Assembly: GCA_012727545.1 (NCBI GenBank)
Contig: JAAYHA010000217.1
Span: 1-16,564 of the forward strand
Origin: Synergistaceae bacterium
Lineage (GTDB): Bacteria > Synergistota > Synergistia > Synergistales > Synergistaceae
Direction of reading: 5' to 3'
Length of the DNA stretch: 16,564 nucleotides
Both the position numbers and the translations under genes were made by a program. The notes below the pieces were generated by a model. The model did not search any database. It was not told where the DNA came from and saw only the letters and a list, made by a program, of their open reading frames with translations. Of the stretch, positions 1 through 7,054 are shown in pieces (position 1 is the stretch's first letter; each line of letters begins with the position of its first letter).

Positions 1-668
1 GTGGCTTCATCAAAAAGCTTAGCGCCCTCTGTGTTGAACTTCAGAGATACCGCGGCTTTGCCAAACTGGTCAAATGTGGTGTCAGCCTTGGTAAGGTCTT
101 TACCGGTCACATATGCTTTGCCAAGCAGATAGGCTGCGCCGTCTTCGCCTTTACCTACAACGATATCAGGATTTGCCTTCACAGCATCTTCCATCTGCCT
201 GATGTATTCATTGACCTCGTTTTTGGCCTGCTGCCAGCGATCCTGGGCTGCCTTGAACTGCTCGTCGCTGTCATAGTTTGAACGTACAGGTTCAGCGGGT
301 ACCCTTGGTGATTCGCCAAGGACCTGGCGGAACTCAAGAACTGCAGTCCTCCCTATCAGATCAAGTGCCGCTTCTGGGTCTTCGATACCTGGGAGGTCCA
401 CTGAGATACGGTCCTCACCCTGTCTCTGGATAACCGGCTCCGCTATACCATACTGGTCTATGCGGCTCCTCAGTACAGCAAGAAGTCTTTCGATACTGTC
501 TGATGTGACGGGATTTTCAGGGGTCCCTTTAGCCTGCAGAACGATGTGTACTCCGCCCATCAGATCCAGTCCCAAACGGACCTTGCCCTGTATTGGGAAA
601 GCTATGAATCCGGCTATAAGGATCACGGCCAGAATAAAGACCAACCGCAATTTGTCTCTTTTTACCAT
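1..668 (-). CDS. secD: SecD, protein translocase subunit (3' part missing)
   Basis: SecD is the inner-membrane Sec accessory subunit that works with SecF and YajC to pull exported proteins through SecYEG using the ion gradient. The visible 222 codons give the N-terminal half. A transmembrane helix lies at about residues 8-27, followed by the SecD signature GLDLMGGVH (about residues 33-41). Next comes the first periplasmic domain, with a segment reading LRSRIDQYGIAEPVIQRQG (about 66-84), and a long periplasmic linker. The gene runs off the left edge, so the remaining membrane helices, and any secF beyond them, are not seen. The ATG start at 668 is fixed by AGGAGG at 684-679, ten bases upstream. 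It follows yajC, as in the usual yajC-secD-secF order, but a terminator-like hairpin lies between the two. Confidence 0.95.
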   Translation of the reverse strand, partial: MVKRDKLRLVFILAVILIAGFIAFPIQGKVRLGLDLMGGVHIVLQAKGTPENPVTSDSIERLLAVLRSRIDQYGIAEPVIQRQGEDRISVDLPGIEDPEAALDLIGRTAVLEFRQVLGESPRVPAEPVRSNYDSDEQFKAAQDRWQQAKNEVNEYIRQMEDAVKANPDIVVGKGEDGAAYLLGKAYVTGKDLTKADTTFDQFGKAAVSLKFNTEGAKLFDEA

Positions 669-689
669 AGAGAAAGCGCCTCCTTGCAA

Positions 690-724
690 AGAAAACGGAG
701 TGGACACTGTAGTTGTCCTCTCCG
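690..724 (-). terminator. Terminator-like hairpin with T-tract between yajC and secD
   Basis: Read on the minus strand, CGGAGAGGACA (724-714) pairs with TGTCCACTCCG (706-696) across a 7-base loop. This is an 11-position stem with one central A-A mismatch. TTTTCTTT follows directly, and the secD Shine-Dalgarno begins a few bases later. This is the form of an intrinsic terminator or attenuator inside the operon. An RNA-processing hairpin is an alternative. Confidence 0.6.
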
Positions 725-760
725 TATAAATACACGACTTACTTCAATTGAGACTGAGAT

Positions 761-1177
761 CTAGGCCTCTTCCTTTACTGTATCGTCTGCTTCTTCAATT
801 TCAGCTTCGACGACTTCAGCTTCCTTCACTGGCTCTTCAGGTGTCTCCGTCTGAGTTTCTGACTTCTTGAGCTTCTTTTTCTTTGGTTTTGTATCCATTC
901 CGCCGTCGGCTTTTTTCATAGAGACAGAGCTTTTAAGTATCCTTGCCTTGATGCCCTCGTCAAGCTCGATTATGTAGCTGTCATCAAGGACCTCTCTGAC
1001 TATACCAAAGAAACCGCCTGCTGTTATTATTGTAGAACCTCTGCTGATACTCGCAAGCATTTCCTCATGTGCCTTCTGCTTTTTCTTCTGCGGGCGAATG
1101 ATCATAAAATAGAAGATCGCCGCAAACATAGCGAGAGGAAGCATCATGCCTACAAGTCCGCCCTGCTGTCCACCCAA
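761..1177 (-). CDS. yajC: YajC, Sec translocase accessory subunit
   Basis: YajC is a small single-span membrane protein that joins SecD and SecF in the holotranslocon. The 138-residue product begins with a Gly/Gln-rich stretch, then a hydrophobic helix (about residues 8-27) ending in the family hallmark IIRPQKKKQKAHEEM. A small beta-rich cytoplasmic domain follows, containing the conserved segment GSTIITAGGFFGIVREV. Typical YajC proteins have about 90-110 residues. The extra length here is a low-complexity tail, first lysine-rich and then Glu/Val-rich. The start is TTG at 1177, chosen because AGGAGG (1190-1185) sits seven bases upstream and no ATG fits. The position upstream of secD supports the call. 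Confidence 0.93.
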   Translation of the reverse strand: MGGQQGGLVGMMLPLAMFAAIFYFMIIRPQKKKQKAHEEMLASISRGSTIITAGGFFGIVREVLDDSYIIELDEGIKARILKSSVSMKKADGGMDTKPKKKKLKKSETQTETPEEPVKEAEVVEAEIEEADDTVKEEA

Positions 1178-1210
1178 ATCAATTCCTCCTTAATGTATAT
1201 AATGTATTTT

Positions 1211-1241
1211 TTTATAAAAACCAAATTTATTTTTTGGTCAA
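1211..1241 (-). promoter_or_regulatory. Possible sigma-70 promoter for yajC-secD
   Basis: Minus-strand TTGACC (1241-1236) and TATAAA (1216-1211) are separated by 19 bases, which is longer than the optimum. The region is very AT-rich and lies just upstream of the yajC ribosome-binding site. A chance match in AT-rich sequence is possible. Confidence 0.4.
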
Positions 1242-1296
1242 AAGTAACGCTGGTTATTTTAACATGACTTAGGCTCTTTGTGTAATAAAATTAATA

Positions 1297-1929
1297 CTAG
1301 TGCTTTCCTTCTCTCTCTTTAAGGAAAAACAGGAGTTTCTCAAGCTCTACGAATATGTCCACCCTGTAAAAAAGTATCTTTTCAGGAACGACAACTGTGG
1401 CCGGGGTAAAAGCAAGAATGCCTTTCAGCGAAGGAGAATGGACGGCCTTGTCAACACAGTTCTGGGCAGCTGAAGCAGGAACAGCCAGAATGAGGACTTC
1501 AATGTCACGTTCCTCCATAACTTGTGCAATTTCATCGACATGCCAGCATTTGACTCCCATGATCTCCTGTCCAACTTTTTCAGGATCAACGTCAAAGAGG
1601 GCATCTACGTCAAACTTGTAGCTTTGGAATGCGGCATGTCCCATAAGGGCAGTACCAAGGTTGCCAACTCCGGCGAGAGCTACTTTCCATACCTTGGGAG
1701 AGGCGAGTATATTCTCTATGTGCAGGCAGAGGCGGTTAACATGGTATCCTACACCTCTTTTACCTATCTCTCCGAAATATGAAAGGTCCTTGCGCACCTG
1801 GCTTGCTTTTATCCCAAGGATCTCTCCTATCTGAAGCGACGATACGACCTTGCGTTCCTCTTCCTTCATCTGGATAAGCAGCCGATAATACTGGATCAGC
1901 CTCTCGACGGTAGGTTCTGCCACCTTCAT
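1297..1929 (-). CDS. rex: Rex, redox-sensing transcriptional repressor
   Basis: Rex is a cytoplasmic dimeric repressor that reads the NADH/NAD+ ratio and releases its operators when NADH rises, switching on fermentative and reductive genes. The N-terminal winged helix carries the family signature SQVRKDLSYFGEIGKRGVGY. A Rossmann domain follows, with the dinucleotide-binding loop GVGNLG, and ends in a C-terminal helix for domain swapping. At 210 residues it has the usual length. A GTG nine bases upstream would add three residues, but it overlaps AGGAGG (1943-1938). The ATG at 1929 has ideal eight-base spacing and is preferred. It lies 102 bases downstream of eno, with no promoter I can defend between them, so it is probably co-transcribed with rqcP-eno. 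I could not find a convincing Rex operator in the window. Confidence 0.95.
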   Translation of the reverse strand: MKVAEPTVERLIQYYRLLIQMKEEERKVVSSLQIGEILGIKASQVRKDLSYFGEIGKRGVGYHVNRLCLHIENILASPKVWKVALAGVGNLGTALMGHAAFQSYKFDVDALFDVDPEKVGQEIMGVKCWHVDEIAQVMEERDIEVLILAVPASAAQNCVDKAVHSPSLKGILAFTPATVVVPEKILFYRVDIFVELEKLLFFLKEREGKH

Positions 1930-2031
1930 ACAACGCACCTCCTGGTATATGCTGAAAAAAAATTATTGGGTCTTCAAAATATCAGCGATCCCTGTCTTTA
2001 GTGATCTCTCTCTTTTTCATAAGGGACAGAT

Positions 2032-3315
2032 TTATTTCCTTCTTGTGGTAATGTCCGCACCGGCAAAATGCGAGCGTCCCTGAAGGGATTCTTCGATCAG
2101 TATCAGGCGGTTGTATTTCCTGAGACGTTCGATCCCTCTCGGTGCTCCTGATTTGATCTGCCCGGCGCCTGTTGCTACAGCGAGGTCTGCAATAAAGCAG
2201 TCAGCCGTCTCTCCCGAGCGATGAGAAATGATCGTCTTGTAGCCTCCGCGTCTGGCCATCTCAACAAGCTTGAGTGTCTCAGTCAAAGTCCCTATCTGGT
2301 TTGGCTTAACAAGGACCGCATTTGCCGCTCCCCTGTCCATTCCAAGCTGAAGCCTGTCGGTGTGAGTAACAAAAATATCGTCACCTATGAGCTGTATCTT
2401 GTCCGACAATCTCTTTGTCATGTCTATCCAGCCCTGCCAGTCATCCTCTGCAAGCCCGTCTTCTATTGAAATTATTGGGTATTTTTCACACATAAGTTCA
2501 TATATGTCTATCAGCTCGCTCGCGGTATATTTGTAGTCACTGCCATGGAACTGGTACGCTCCTTTGGAGTAGAACTGGTTCGCAGCTATGTCCAGACCTA
2601 TGGATATGTCTTTGCCTGGCTGATAGCCGGCACTGCGGATAGCCATAAGCATAAAATCAAGTACTTCTTCCTGATCCCTGAAATCAGAGGCAAAACCGCC
2701 TTCATCTCCGGTACCGGTCGATTTGTTGTACTTTGTAAGGATACGGCTCAGCGCATGGTATGTTTCGGCACCCATTCGCAGTGCCTCTGTAAAGGAGGGG
2801 GCCCCGTGGGGGATGATCAGGAATTCCTGGATGTTGAGATTGTTATTTGCGTGAGTGCCTCCGTTTATTACGTTCATAAGCGGGACCGGCAAAAGGTTTG
2901 CATTGAGTCCGCCCAGATATCTCCAGAGCGGTATATTTTTAGAGTAAGCCCCTGTCCTTGCAGCTGCAAGAGATACTCCCAAAGTCGCATTGGCTCCCAG
3001 CTTCTTTTTGTGAAGAGTTCCGTCAAGCTGTATCAGTGCAGTGTCTATCTGATCCTGTTCAAGGGGATCCATTCCTCTCAATGCAGGGGAAATTATCTCG
3101 TTAATGTTTTGCACTGCCTTAAGTACCCCTTTGCCCATATACCTTCCGCTGTCACAGTCTCTGAGTTCGTGGGCCTCATATGTTCCGGTAGAGGAACCGG
3201 ACGGCACGCTGGCTTTTCCAACTATACCAGAGTCAAGAGTCACCTCCACCTCAACAGTCGGAAAGCCTCTTGAATCGAGCACTTCTCTGCCATGGACATT
3301 AGTAATGTATGACAA
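2032..3315 (-). CDS. eno: Enolase (phosphopyruvate hydratase)
   Basis: Enolase interconverts 2-phosphoglycerate and phosphoenolpyruvate in glycolysis, with Mg2+. The 427-residue product is full length. It shows the N-terminal REVLDSRGFPTVEVEV segment and the GDEGGF loop with the catalytic Glu at about 205. Metal ligands are near Asp242, Glu285 and Asp312, the catalytic Lys is in LVKPNQIGTLTET (about 337), and SHRSGET is at about 364-370. The start is TTG at 3315; the alternative ATG nearby is out of frame, and a purine-rich AAGGGGG element lies nine bases upstream. The loop normally written HADNNxDIQEF reads HANNNLNIQEF here, and the usual AASEF reads AANQF, so a few normally acidic positions are amides. 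The catalytic set nevertheless looks intact. It sits 26 bases after rqcP and upstream of rex. Confidence 0.97.
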   Translation of the reverse strand: MSYITNVHGREVLDSRGFPTVEVEVTLDSGIVGKASVPSGSSTGTYEAHELRDCDSGRYMGKGVLKAVQNINEIISPALRGMDPLEQDQIDTALIQLDGTLHKKKLGANATLGVSLAAARTGAYSKNIPLWRYLGGLNANLLPVPLMNVINGGTHANNNLNIQEFLIIPHGAPSFTEALRMGAETYHALSRILTKYNKSTGTGDEGGFASDFRDQEEVLDFMLMAIRSAGYQPGKDISIGLDIAANQFYSKGAYQFHGSDYKYTASELIDIYELMCEKYPIISIEDGLAEDDWQGWIDMTKRLSDKIQLIGDDIFVTHTDRLQLGMDRGAANAVLVKPNQIGTLTETLKLVEMARRGGYKTIISHRSGETADCFIADLAVATGAGQIKSGAPRGIERLRKYNRLILIEESLQGRSHFAGADITTRRK

Positions 3316-3341
3316 TTGAGCCTACCCCCTTCTTGGATGAT

Positions 3342-3614
3342 TCACCAGGGACGTTCTTCCCTGTCAACTTTCTTTTCTTCGAGCAACTCATAGGGAGCTG
3401 CGTTTCTTTTAAGCTGAGTTTCATCGGATGTCAGGACACTTACCTTGACTACCCTGCCTGGATAGGCAACTTCTATCGTGTCACCGACCCTGACTTCCGC
3501 TGCAGATTTACAGGTATTACCGTTGATCCTGACTGCCCCTATCTCAACCATATCCTGTGCCAGAGTCCTGCGCTTGATCAGTCTCGAAAGCTTAAGATAC
3601 TTATCAAGTCTCAA
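3342..3614 (-). CDS. rqcP: RqcP, S4-domain ribosome-associated quality-control factor
   Basis: This 90-residue protein is almost entirely one S4 RNA-binding domain, opening with MRLDKYLKLSRLIKRRTLA and continuing with the typical VRINGNTCKSAAEVRVGDTI strand-loop pattern. It closely resembles Bacillus RqcP (YabO), which binds stalled 50S subunits next to peptidyl-tRNA and helps RqcH add C-terminal alanine tails to stalled nascent chains. HslR (Hsp15) belongs to the same S4 group and is the alternative name, but the length and N-terminus fit RqcP better. The start is TTG at 3614 with a weak GGTGAT site upstream. It is first in the likely rqcP-eno-rex unit, directly behind a strong promoter. RqcH itself is not in the window. 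Confidence 0.85.
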   Translation of the reverse strand: MRLDKYLKLSRLIKRRTLAQDMVEIGAVRINGNTCKSAAEVRVGDTIEVAYPGRVVKVSVLTSDETQLKRNAAPYELLEEKKVDREERPW

Positions 3615-3646
3615 AAGATGATCACCATCCCAGCAATGCCAGAGAA

Positions 3647-3675
3647 AGTATAATCCATATCAACCGCTCGTGCAA
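3647..3675 (-). promoter_or_regulatory. Sigma-70 promoter of rqcP-eno-rex
   Basis: Minus-strand TTGCAC (3675-3670) and TATACT (3652-3647) are exactly 17 bases apart. This predicts a start near 3640 and a leader of about 26 bases before the rqcP TTG. It is one of the best promoter matches in the window. Two further TATAAT boxes, at 3771-3766 and 3722-3717, lack good -35 partners and could be weaker tandem promoters. Confidence 0.75.
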
Positions 3676-3734
3676 TAATTATCAAACTTTGACAATCACA
3701 AAACGTAACATTCTTCATTATAGAAATACAAAGT

Positions 3735-3749
3735 TAAATGATTCATTTA
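3735..3749. promoter_or_regulatory. Perfect 7-1-7 palindrome, possible operator
   Basis: TAAATGA and TCATTTA flank a single central base, giving a 15-base perfect inverted repeat. It lies between two TATAAT boxes in the 207-base gap between rpoD and rqcP. Fur/PerR-type operators share the 7-1-7 layout, but the base sequence is not a standard match to either. No regulator is assigned. Confidence 0.35.
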
Positions 3750-3821
3750 CACAGGATCAATAAGTATTATAGACATTCTCTTAACAAATAGACTTTTAAT
3801 AATTTTTCACAAACTATTTAT

Positions 3822-5207
3822 CTACTCCAGGAAATCCTTTAATTTTTTGCTTCTGCTTGGATGGCGAAGTTTCCTCAGCGCCTTGGCTTCTATCTGGCGT
3901 ATCCTTTCCCTTGTAACGCCAAAACGCCTGCCAACCTCTTCCAGAGTGTGTGCGTGACCATCTTCGAGACCAAATCTCAGCCTGAGCACTTCACGCTCAC
4001 GGTCTGTAAGGTCATCAAGCATTTCATCAAGCTGCTCTCTGAGTATCTGGCTCGCAGCAGCTTCTTCCGGACTGGGAAGATCTTTGTCTTCAAGGAAATC
4101 ACCAAGCTGGCTGTCTTCTTCCTCACCGATGGGAGTTTCAAGTGATACCGGCTCCTGTGCTATCCTCTGTATCTCCTCTACACGGTCAGAGGCGATCTCC
4201 ATTTCAGCCGCGATCTCTTCGGCAGCCGGTTCCCGACCCAGCCTTTGCACAAGCTGTCTTGATACCCGGATCAGCTTGTTGATCGTCTCGACCATATGCA
4301 CAGGTATCCTTATCGTCCTTGCCTGGTCGGCTATCGCTCTCGTTATAGCCTGCCTTATCCACCAAGTGGCATAAGTGCTGAACTTGTAGCCTTTGCGGTA
4401 ATCGAATTTCTCGACGGCGCGAATGAGCCCCAGGTTGCCTTCCTGGATCAGGTCAAGGAACAGCATCCCCCTGCCTATATATTTTTTTGCGATGCTGACG
4501 ACCAGCCTCAGGTTTGCCTCGACCAGTTTGTCTTTAGAGGTCATGTCACCTGCCTCTACTCCCTTTGCAAGGGTAACTTCGTCTTCCGATGTCAGGAGAG
4601 GGATCTTCCCTATTTCCCTCAGATACATCCTGACGGGGTCAGACAGGGGCAGATCTTCAAGATCTCCCATCTCCTCGTTGTTGGCATTGGTAGGGAGTAT
4701 ATGCTCACCTTCAGAAGGATCTACTTTTGTCTTCGGTTCATCAACTACGTCTACACCAATTTCCATGAGATTCATGTAAAGGCTGTCAAGAATATCTGCT
4801 GTGAGAAAATCCTTAGGCATGTGCTTTTCGATGTCCTCATAAGTCACAAAGCCCTTCTCTCTGCCTTCATGCAGCAGATCTCTTACGTTGTCGATGTAAG
4901 CGGTGTAATCTGCAGGATCGCCTTCTTCGCTGCTATCGCTTTTTACTGCCTCAACTTCGGAAATGCTGTCATCATCTTCCTCGCAGATGACCTTGATATC
5001 TTCATCCAGATCTGTACTGTCCGAAGTATCAAGCAGTTCATCCTCTATGATCACAGGATCACAAATGTCTCCCTTTTCCGGATCTGAAAAATCGTTAAGG
5101 TCAGGTGAGGTATCTTCGGATATTTCCTCTATATTTTCTTCGATGAGTTTCGGCGCTTTTTTTGATGCTGCAGCATCATCTTTTTTAGTCGATCTGGTCT
5201 TTTTCAT
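3822..5207 (-). CDS. rpoD: RpoD, primary sigma factor (sigma-70 / SigA)
   Basis: This is the housekeeping sigma factor that directs RNA polymerase to -10/-35 promoters. In 461 residues the order is: an acidic low-complexity N-terminus (about 1-97); region 1.1 (about 98-158); region 1.2 (DPVRMYLREIGKIPLLT, about 190-206); region 2 (about 227-305), with the core-binding and -10-reading segment GLIRAVEKFDYRKGYKFSTY; region 3 (about 306-380); and region 4 (about 390-461), with the -35-reading helix-turn-helix containing GVTRERIRQIEAKALRKLR. There is no large insertion between regions 1.2 and 2, as in Gram-positive SigA. The ATG overlaps the dnaG stop as ATGA, and an AAGGAGGG site lies inside the end of dnaG, so translation is coupled. 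The dnaG-rpoD order is a common bacterial arrangement. No GC-rich terminator was seen after it. Confidence 0.97.
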   Translation of the reverse strand: MKKTRSTKKDDAAASKKAPKLIEENIEEISEDTSPDLNDFSDPEKGDICDPVIIEDELLDTSDSTDLDEDIKVICEEDDDSISEVEAVKSDSSEEGDPADYTAYIDNVRDLLHEGREKGFVTYEDIEKHMPKDFLTADILDSLYMNLMEIGVDVVDEPKTKVDPSEGEHILPTNANNEEMGDLEDLPLSDPVRMYLREIGKIPLLTSEDEVTLAKGVEAGDMTSKDKLVEANLRLVVSIAKKYIGRGMLFLDLIQEGNLGLIRAVEKFDYRKGYKFSTYATWWIRQAITRAIADQARTIRIPVHMVETINKLIRVSRQLVQRLGREPAAEEIAAEMEIASDRVEEIQRIAQEPVSLETPIGEEEDSQLGDFLEDKDLPSPEEAAASQILREQLDEMLDDLTDREREVLRLRFGLEDGHAHTLEEVGRRFGVTRERIRQIEAKALRKLRHPSRSKKLKDFLE

Positions 5208-6958
5208 GTCCCGAATTTCCCTCCTTTTAGGATTCTTGTCAGTTTTAAATGTTCCTGGACTTCAGATTCTGAAGCAATTCCCTTTTTAAGTTTTGTGTTA
5301 AGGGATCTGACCCTTTCCTCGACACACCTTCTTCTGATCGTTTCCGCAATACTTTCTGCCTTGTCAGCATCAATGCCCTCTCTCGCAATTATTCCGTTGC
5401 CCCTGGCGATAAGTTCTAATGATCTTCTGTCACCCAGCTGCCTCCATCTTTCCTCCAGATGGCGTGGCGTCTCCCCGGATAAAAGTGCAGAGACCATATT
5501 CTGCAGTATTTCATCTTTTACAAAAGGCACCACGTACTCCGGAGAAAACCTCGATCTTAGATCTTCACTTTCCCAGAGCATACTGCAAAGCATGCATTCC
5601 AGGTCATCAGGTTCCAGGCAGGAATTTTTATCGGGAATACCGGCGACCTCGACAAAATCATCTTCCGGCATCCTTTTAGTTCCAGCATCACTTTGACTTA
5701 TGCGTCTTGTCTCTATCTCTTTCTTCAGCTCATGGGGGAACACTCCCATTTGCTGCGATATCTTCTCAATATGCGGAGCAATGTCAAAAGCTGACAGAGA
5801 TGCAAGTCCGTCAAAAAGGTCGTTCCTTGCAGCAAAAGATTTTTCAGGTATCTCCATATCAGCCTTCCTGAGCATGGCATGATATATGGGAAGCGGGACA
5901 GAAGATCCAATAGCTGTTTCAAACATCTGTAGTCCACCATCATGAAGCAGGACCTCGTCAGGGTCCTTGCCTCCCGTAAGCCTCACGATTTTAACCGAAA
6001 CTCCCTGTTTCTGCAGGGTGTACATTCCCCTCAGGGCGGCTTCCTGTCCTGCGCTGTCTGAATCATAACAGATATAACAGAGACCTGTCATTCTTTTGAT
6101 CAAAATGGCCTGGGCATCCGTAAGCGAAGTTCCAAGTGATGCTACTGTATTTGTATACCCCGAAAGATGGCATCTTATTGCATCCATATAACCTTCTACA
6201 AGGATCGCGTGTCCTTTTTCCCTTATCTGCATCTTAGCTTTGTTCATAAGGTAGAGATTGTTTCGTTTATTGAAAATTGCGCTTTCCGGACTGTTCAGAT
6301 ATTTTGCACCGTCACCGTCAAGTATCCGCCCTCCAAACCCTATGATCCGGTCTGTTGCGCTGTATATTGGAAACATCACACGTCCGCGAAACCTGTCATA
6401 GGCATTTCTTGTGCCTTGTGCAGCAAGCCCGCTTTCGATCATCTGTTCCTCTGTAAACCCCATATCCGTGAGGTGTCTGAAGAGAGAATCCCAGGAGGGC
6501 GGCGCCCAGCCCAGTTCAAATCTCTGAATGTCCTCTTTTGTGATACTTCGTCTTGTAAGATAAGCCCTTGCCGCTTCACCTGAAACACCGTTCAGGGACT
6601 TTATAAAGAAGTCCAGCGCATGCCTTAATATGTTCCCTCTGGAAACAGAGCTTACATGGTTGCCGGCGGTAAATCCCTGGAGTTTGACTCCTGCTCTCTC
6701 CGCCAGTCTTTCTAAGGCTTCCCTGAAATCCAGATTTTCGATTTCCATTATGAACGTGTACACATCTCCGCCCTTGCCGCAGCCAAAGCAGTGAAATGTC
6801 TGCCTTTCGGGGGAGACGCTGAAGGAGGGGGTTTTCTCATTATGAAAAGGGCACTTGCCCCAGTAAGTCTGACCGCTCTTCCGCAGGACCACATAGTCAC
6901 CGATAACCTCGGCAATATCAAGTCTTGATTTGACTTCTCTGACATCATCGCTGGCCAT
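5204..6958 (-). CDS. dnaG: DnaG, DNA primase
   Basis: DnaG makes the RNA primers used at the replication fork and docks on the DnaB helicase. The 584-residue product starts with a CHC2 zinc-binding domain, in which the metal ligands Cys36, His39, Cys57 and Cys60 are visible in CPFH and CFGC. The catalytic core follows. Its TOPRIM fold has the metal-binding Glu in VEGYMD (about 255) and the DSDSAG acidic pair (about 299 and 301). The C-terminal part (about 380-584) is divergent and helical, as expected for the helicase-binding region. The length is usual. The ATG at 6958 follows GGAGGT with five bases of spacing. It overlaps rpoD by four bases, and its likely promoter lies in the 3' end of the hppA transcript. 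Confidence 0.97.
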   Translation of the reverse strand: MASDDVREVKSRLDIAEVIGDYVVLRKSGQTYWGKCPFHNEKTPSFSVSPERQTFHCFGCGKGGDVYTFIMEIENLDFREALERLAERAGVKLQGFTAGNHVSSVSRGNILRHALDFFIKSLNGVSGEAARAYLTRRSITKEDIQRFELGWAPPSWDSLFRHLTDMGFTEEQMIESGLAAQGTRNAYDRFRGRVMFPIYSATDRIIGFGGRILDGDGAKYLNSPESAIFNKRNNLYLMNKAKMQIREKGHAILVEGYMDAIRCHLSGYTNTVASLGTSLTDAQAILIKRMTGLCYICYDSDSAGQEAALRGMYTLQKQGVSVKIVRLTGGKDPDEVLLHDGGLQMFETAIGSSVPLPIYHAMLRKADMEIPEKSFAARNDLFDGLASLSAFDIAPHIEKISQQMGVFPHELKKEIETRRISQSDAGTKRMPEDDFVEVAGIPDKNSCLEPDDLECMLCSMLWESEDLRSRFSPEYVVPFVKDEILQNMVSALLSGETPRHLEERWRQLGDRRSLELIARGNGIIAREGIDADKAESIAETIRRRCVEERVRSLNTKLKKGIASESEVQEHLKLTRILKGGKFGT

Positions 6959-6971
6959 GGCACACCTCCGG

Positions 6972-7008
6972 TATAAAGAAAATCAGAGGGAGAGTTACAC
7001 TCTCCCTC
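6972..7008 (-). terminator. Intrinsic terminator after hppA
   Basis: Minus-strand GAGGGAGAG (7008-7000) pairs perfectly with CTCTCCCTC (6994-6986) around a five-base loop, and TGATTTTCTTT follows. It lies 47 bases past the hppA stop. It also falls between a candidate dnaG promoter and dnaG, so it may sit in the dnaG leader. Confidence 0.75.
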
Positions 7009-7014
7009 AAAATA

Positions 7015-7044
7015 ATTATCACATGTTCAGACTGAATGATTCAA
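7015..7044 (-). promoter_or_regulatory. Candidate promoter for dnaG-rpoD
   Basis: Minus-strand TTGAAT (7044-7039) and GATAAT (7020-7015) are 18 bases apart. The -10 is preceded by TGT, giving an extended -10. The predicted start, near 7008, is at the first base of the hppA terminator stem. No other promoter is visible for dnaG outside the hppA coding region. Confidence 0.5.
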
Positions 7045-7054
7045 GTATGGTCGA

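Noticed and set aside
529..735. A 68-codon minus-strand frame beginning GTG between yajC and secD, as a possible leader peptide controlling secD.
   Set aside because: It overlaps most of the secD start region in another frame, has no Shine-Dalgarno, and its composition is that of an out-of-frame reading of secD.
1936..1938. GTG as the rex start, adding three residues.
   Set aside because: The GTG overlaps the AGGAGG site; the ATG at 1929 has ideal spacing and gives a normal Rex N-terminus.
2545..3273. A 242-codon plus-strand frame antisense to eno, and a similar 263-codon frame antisense to rpoD (4296-5087).
   Set aside because: Both are shadows of well-conserved genes, with no domain, no credible ribosome-binding site and odd, Cys/Ser/Ile-rich composition.
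3801..3813. Minus-strand TTTGTGAAAAATT near the end of rpoD as a Rex operator.
   Set aside because: Only one half resembles the Rex site; the second half does not match TTCACAA or TTAACAA.
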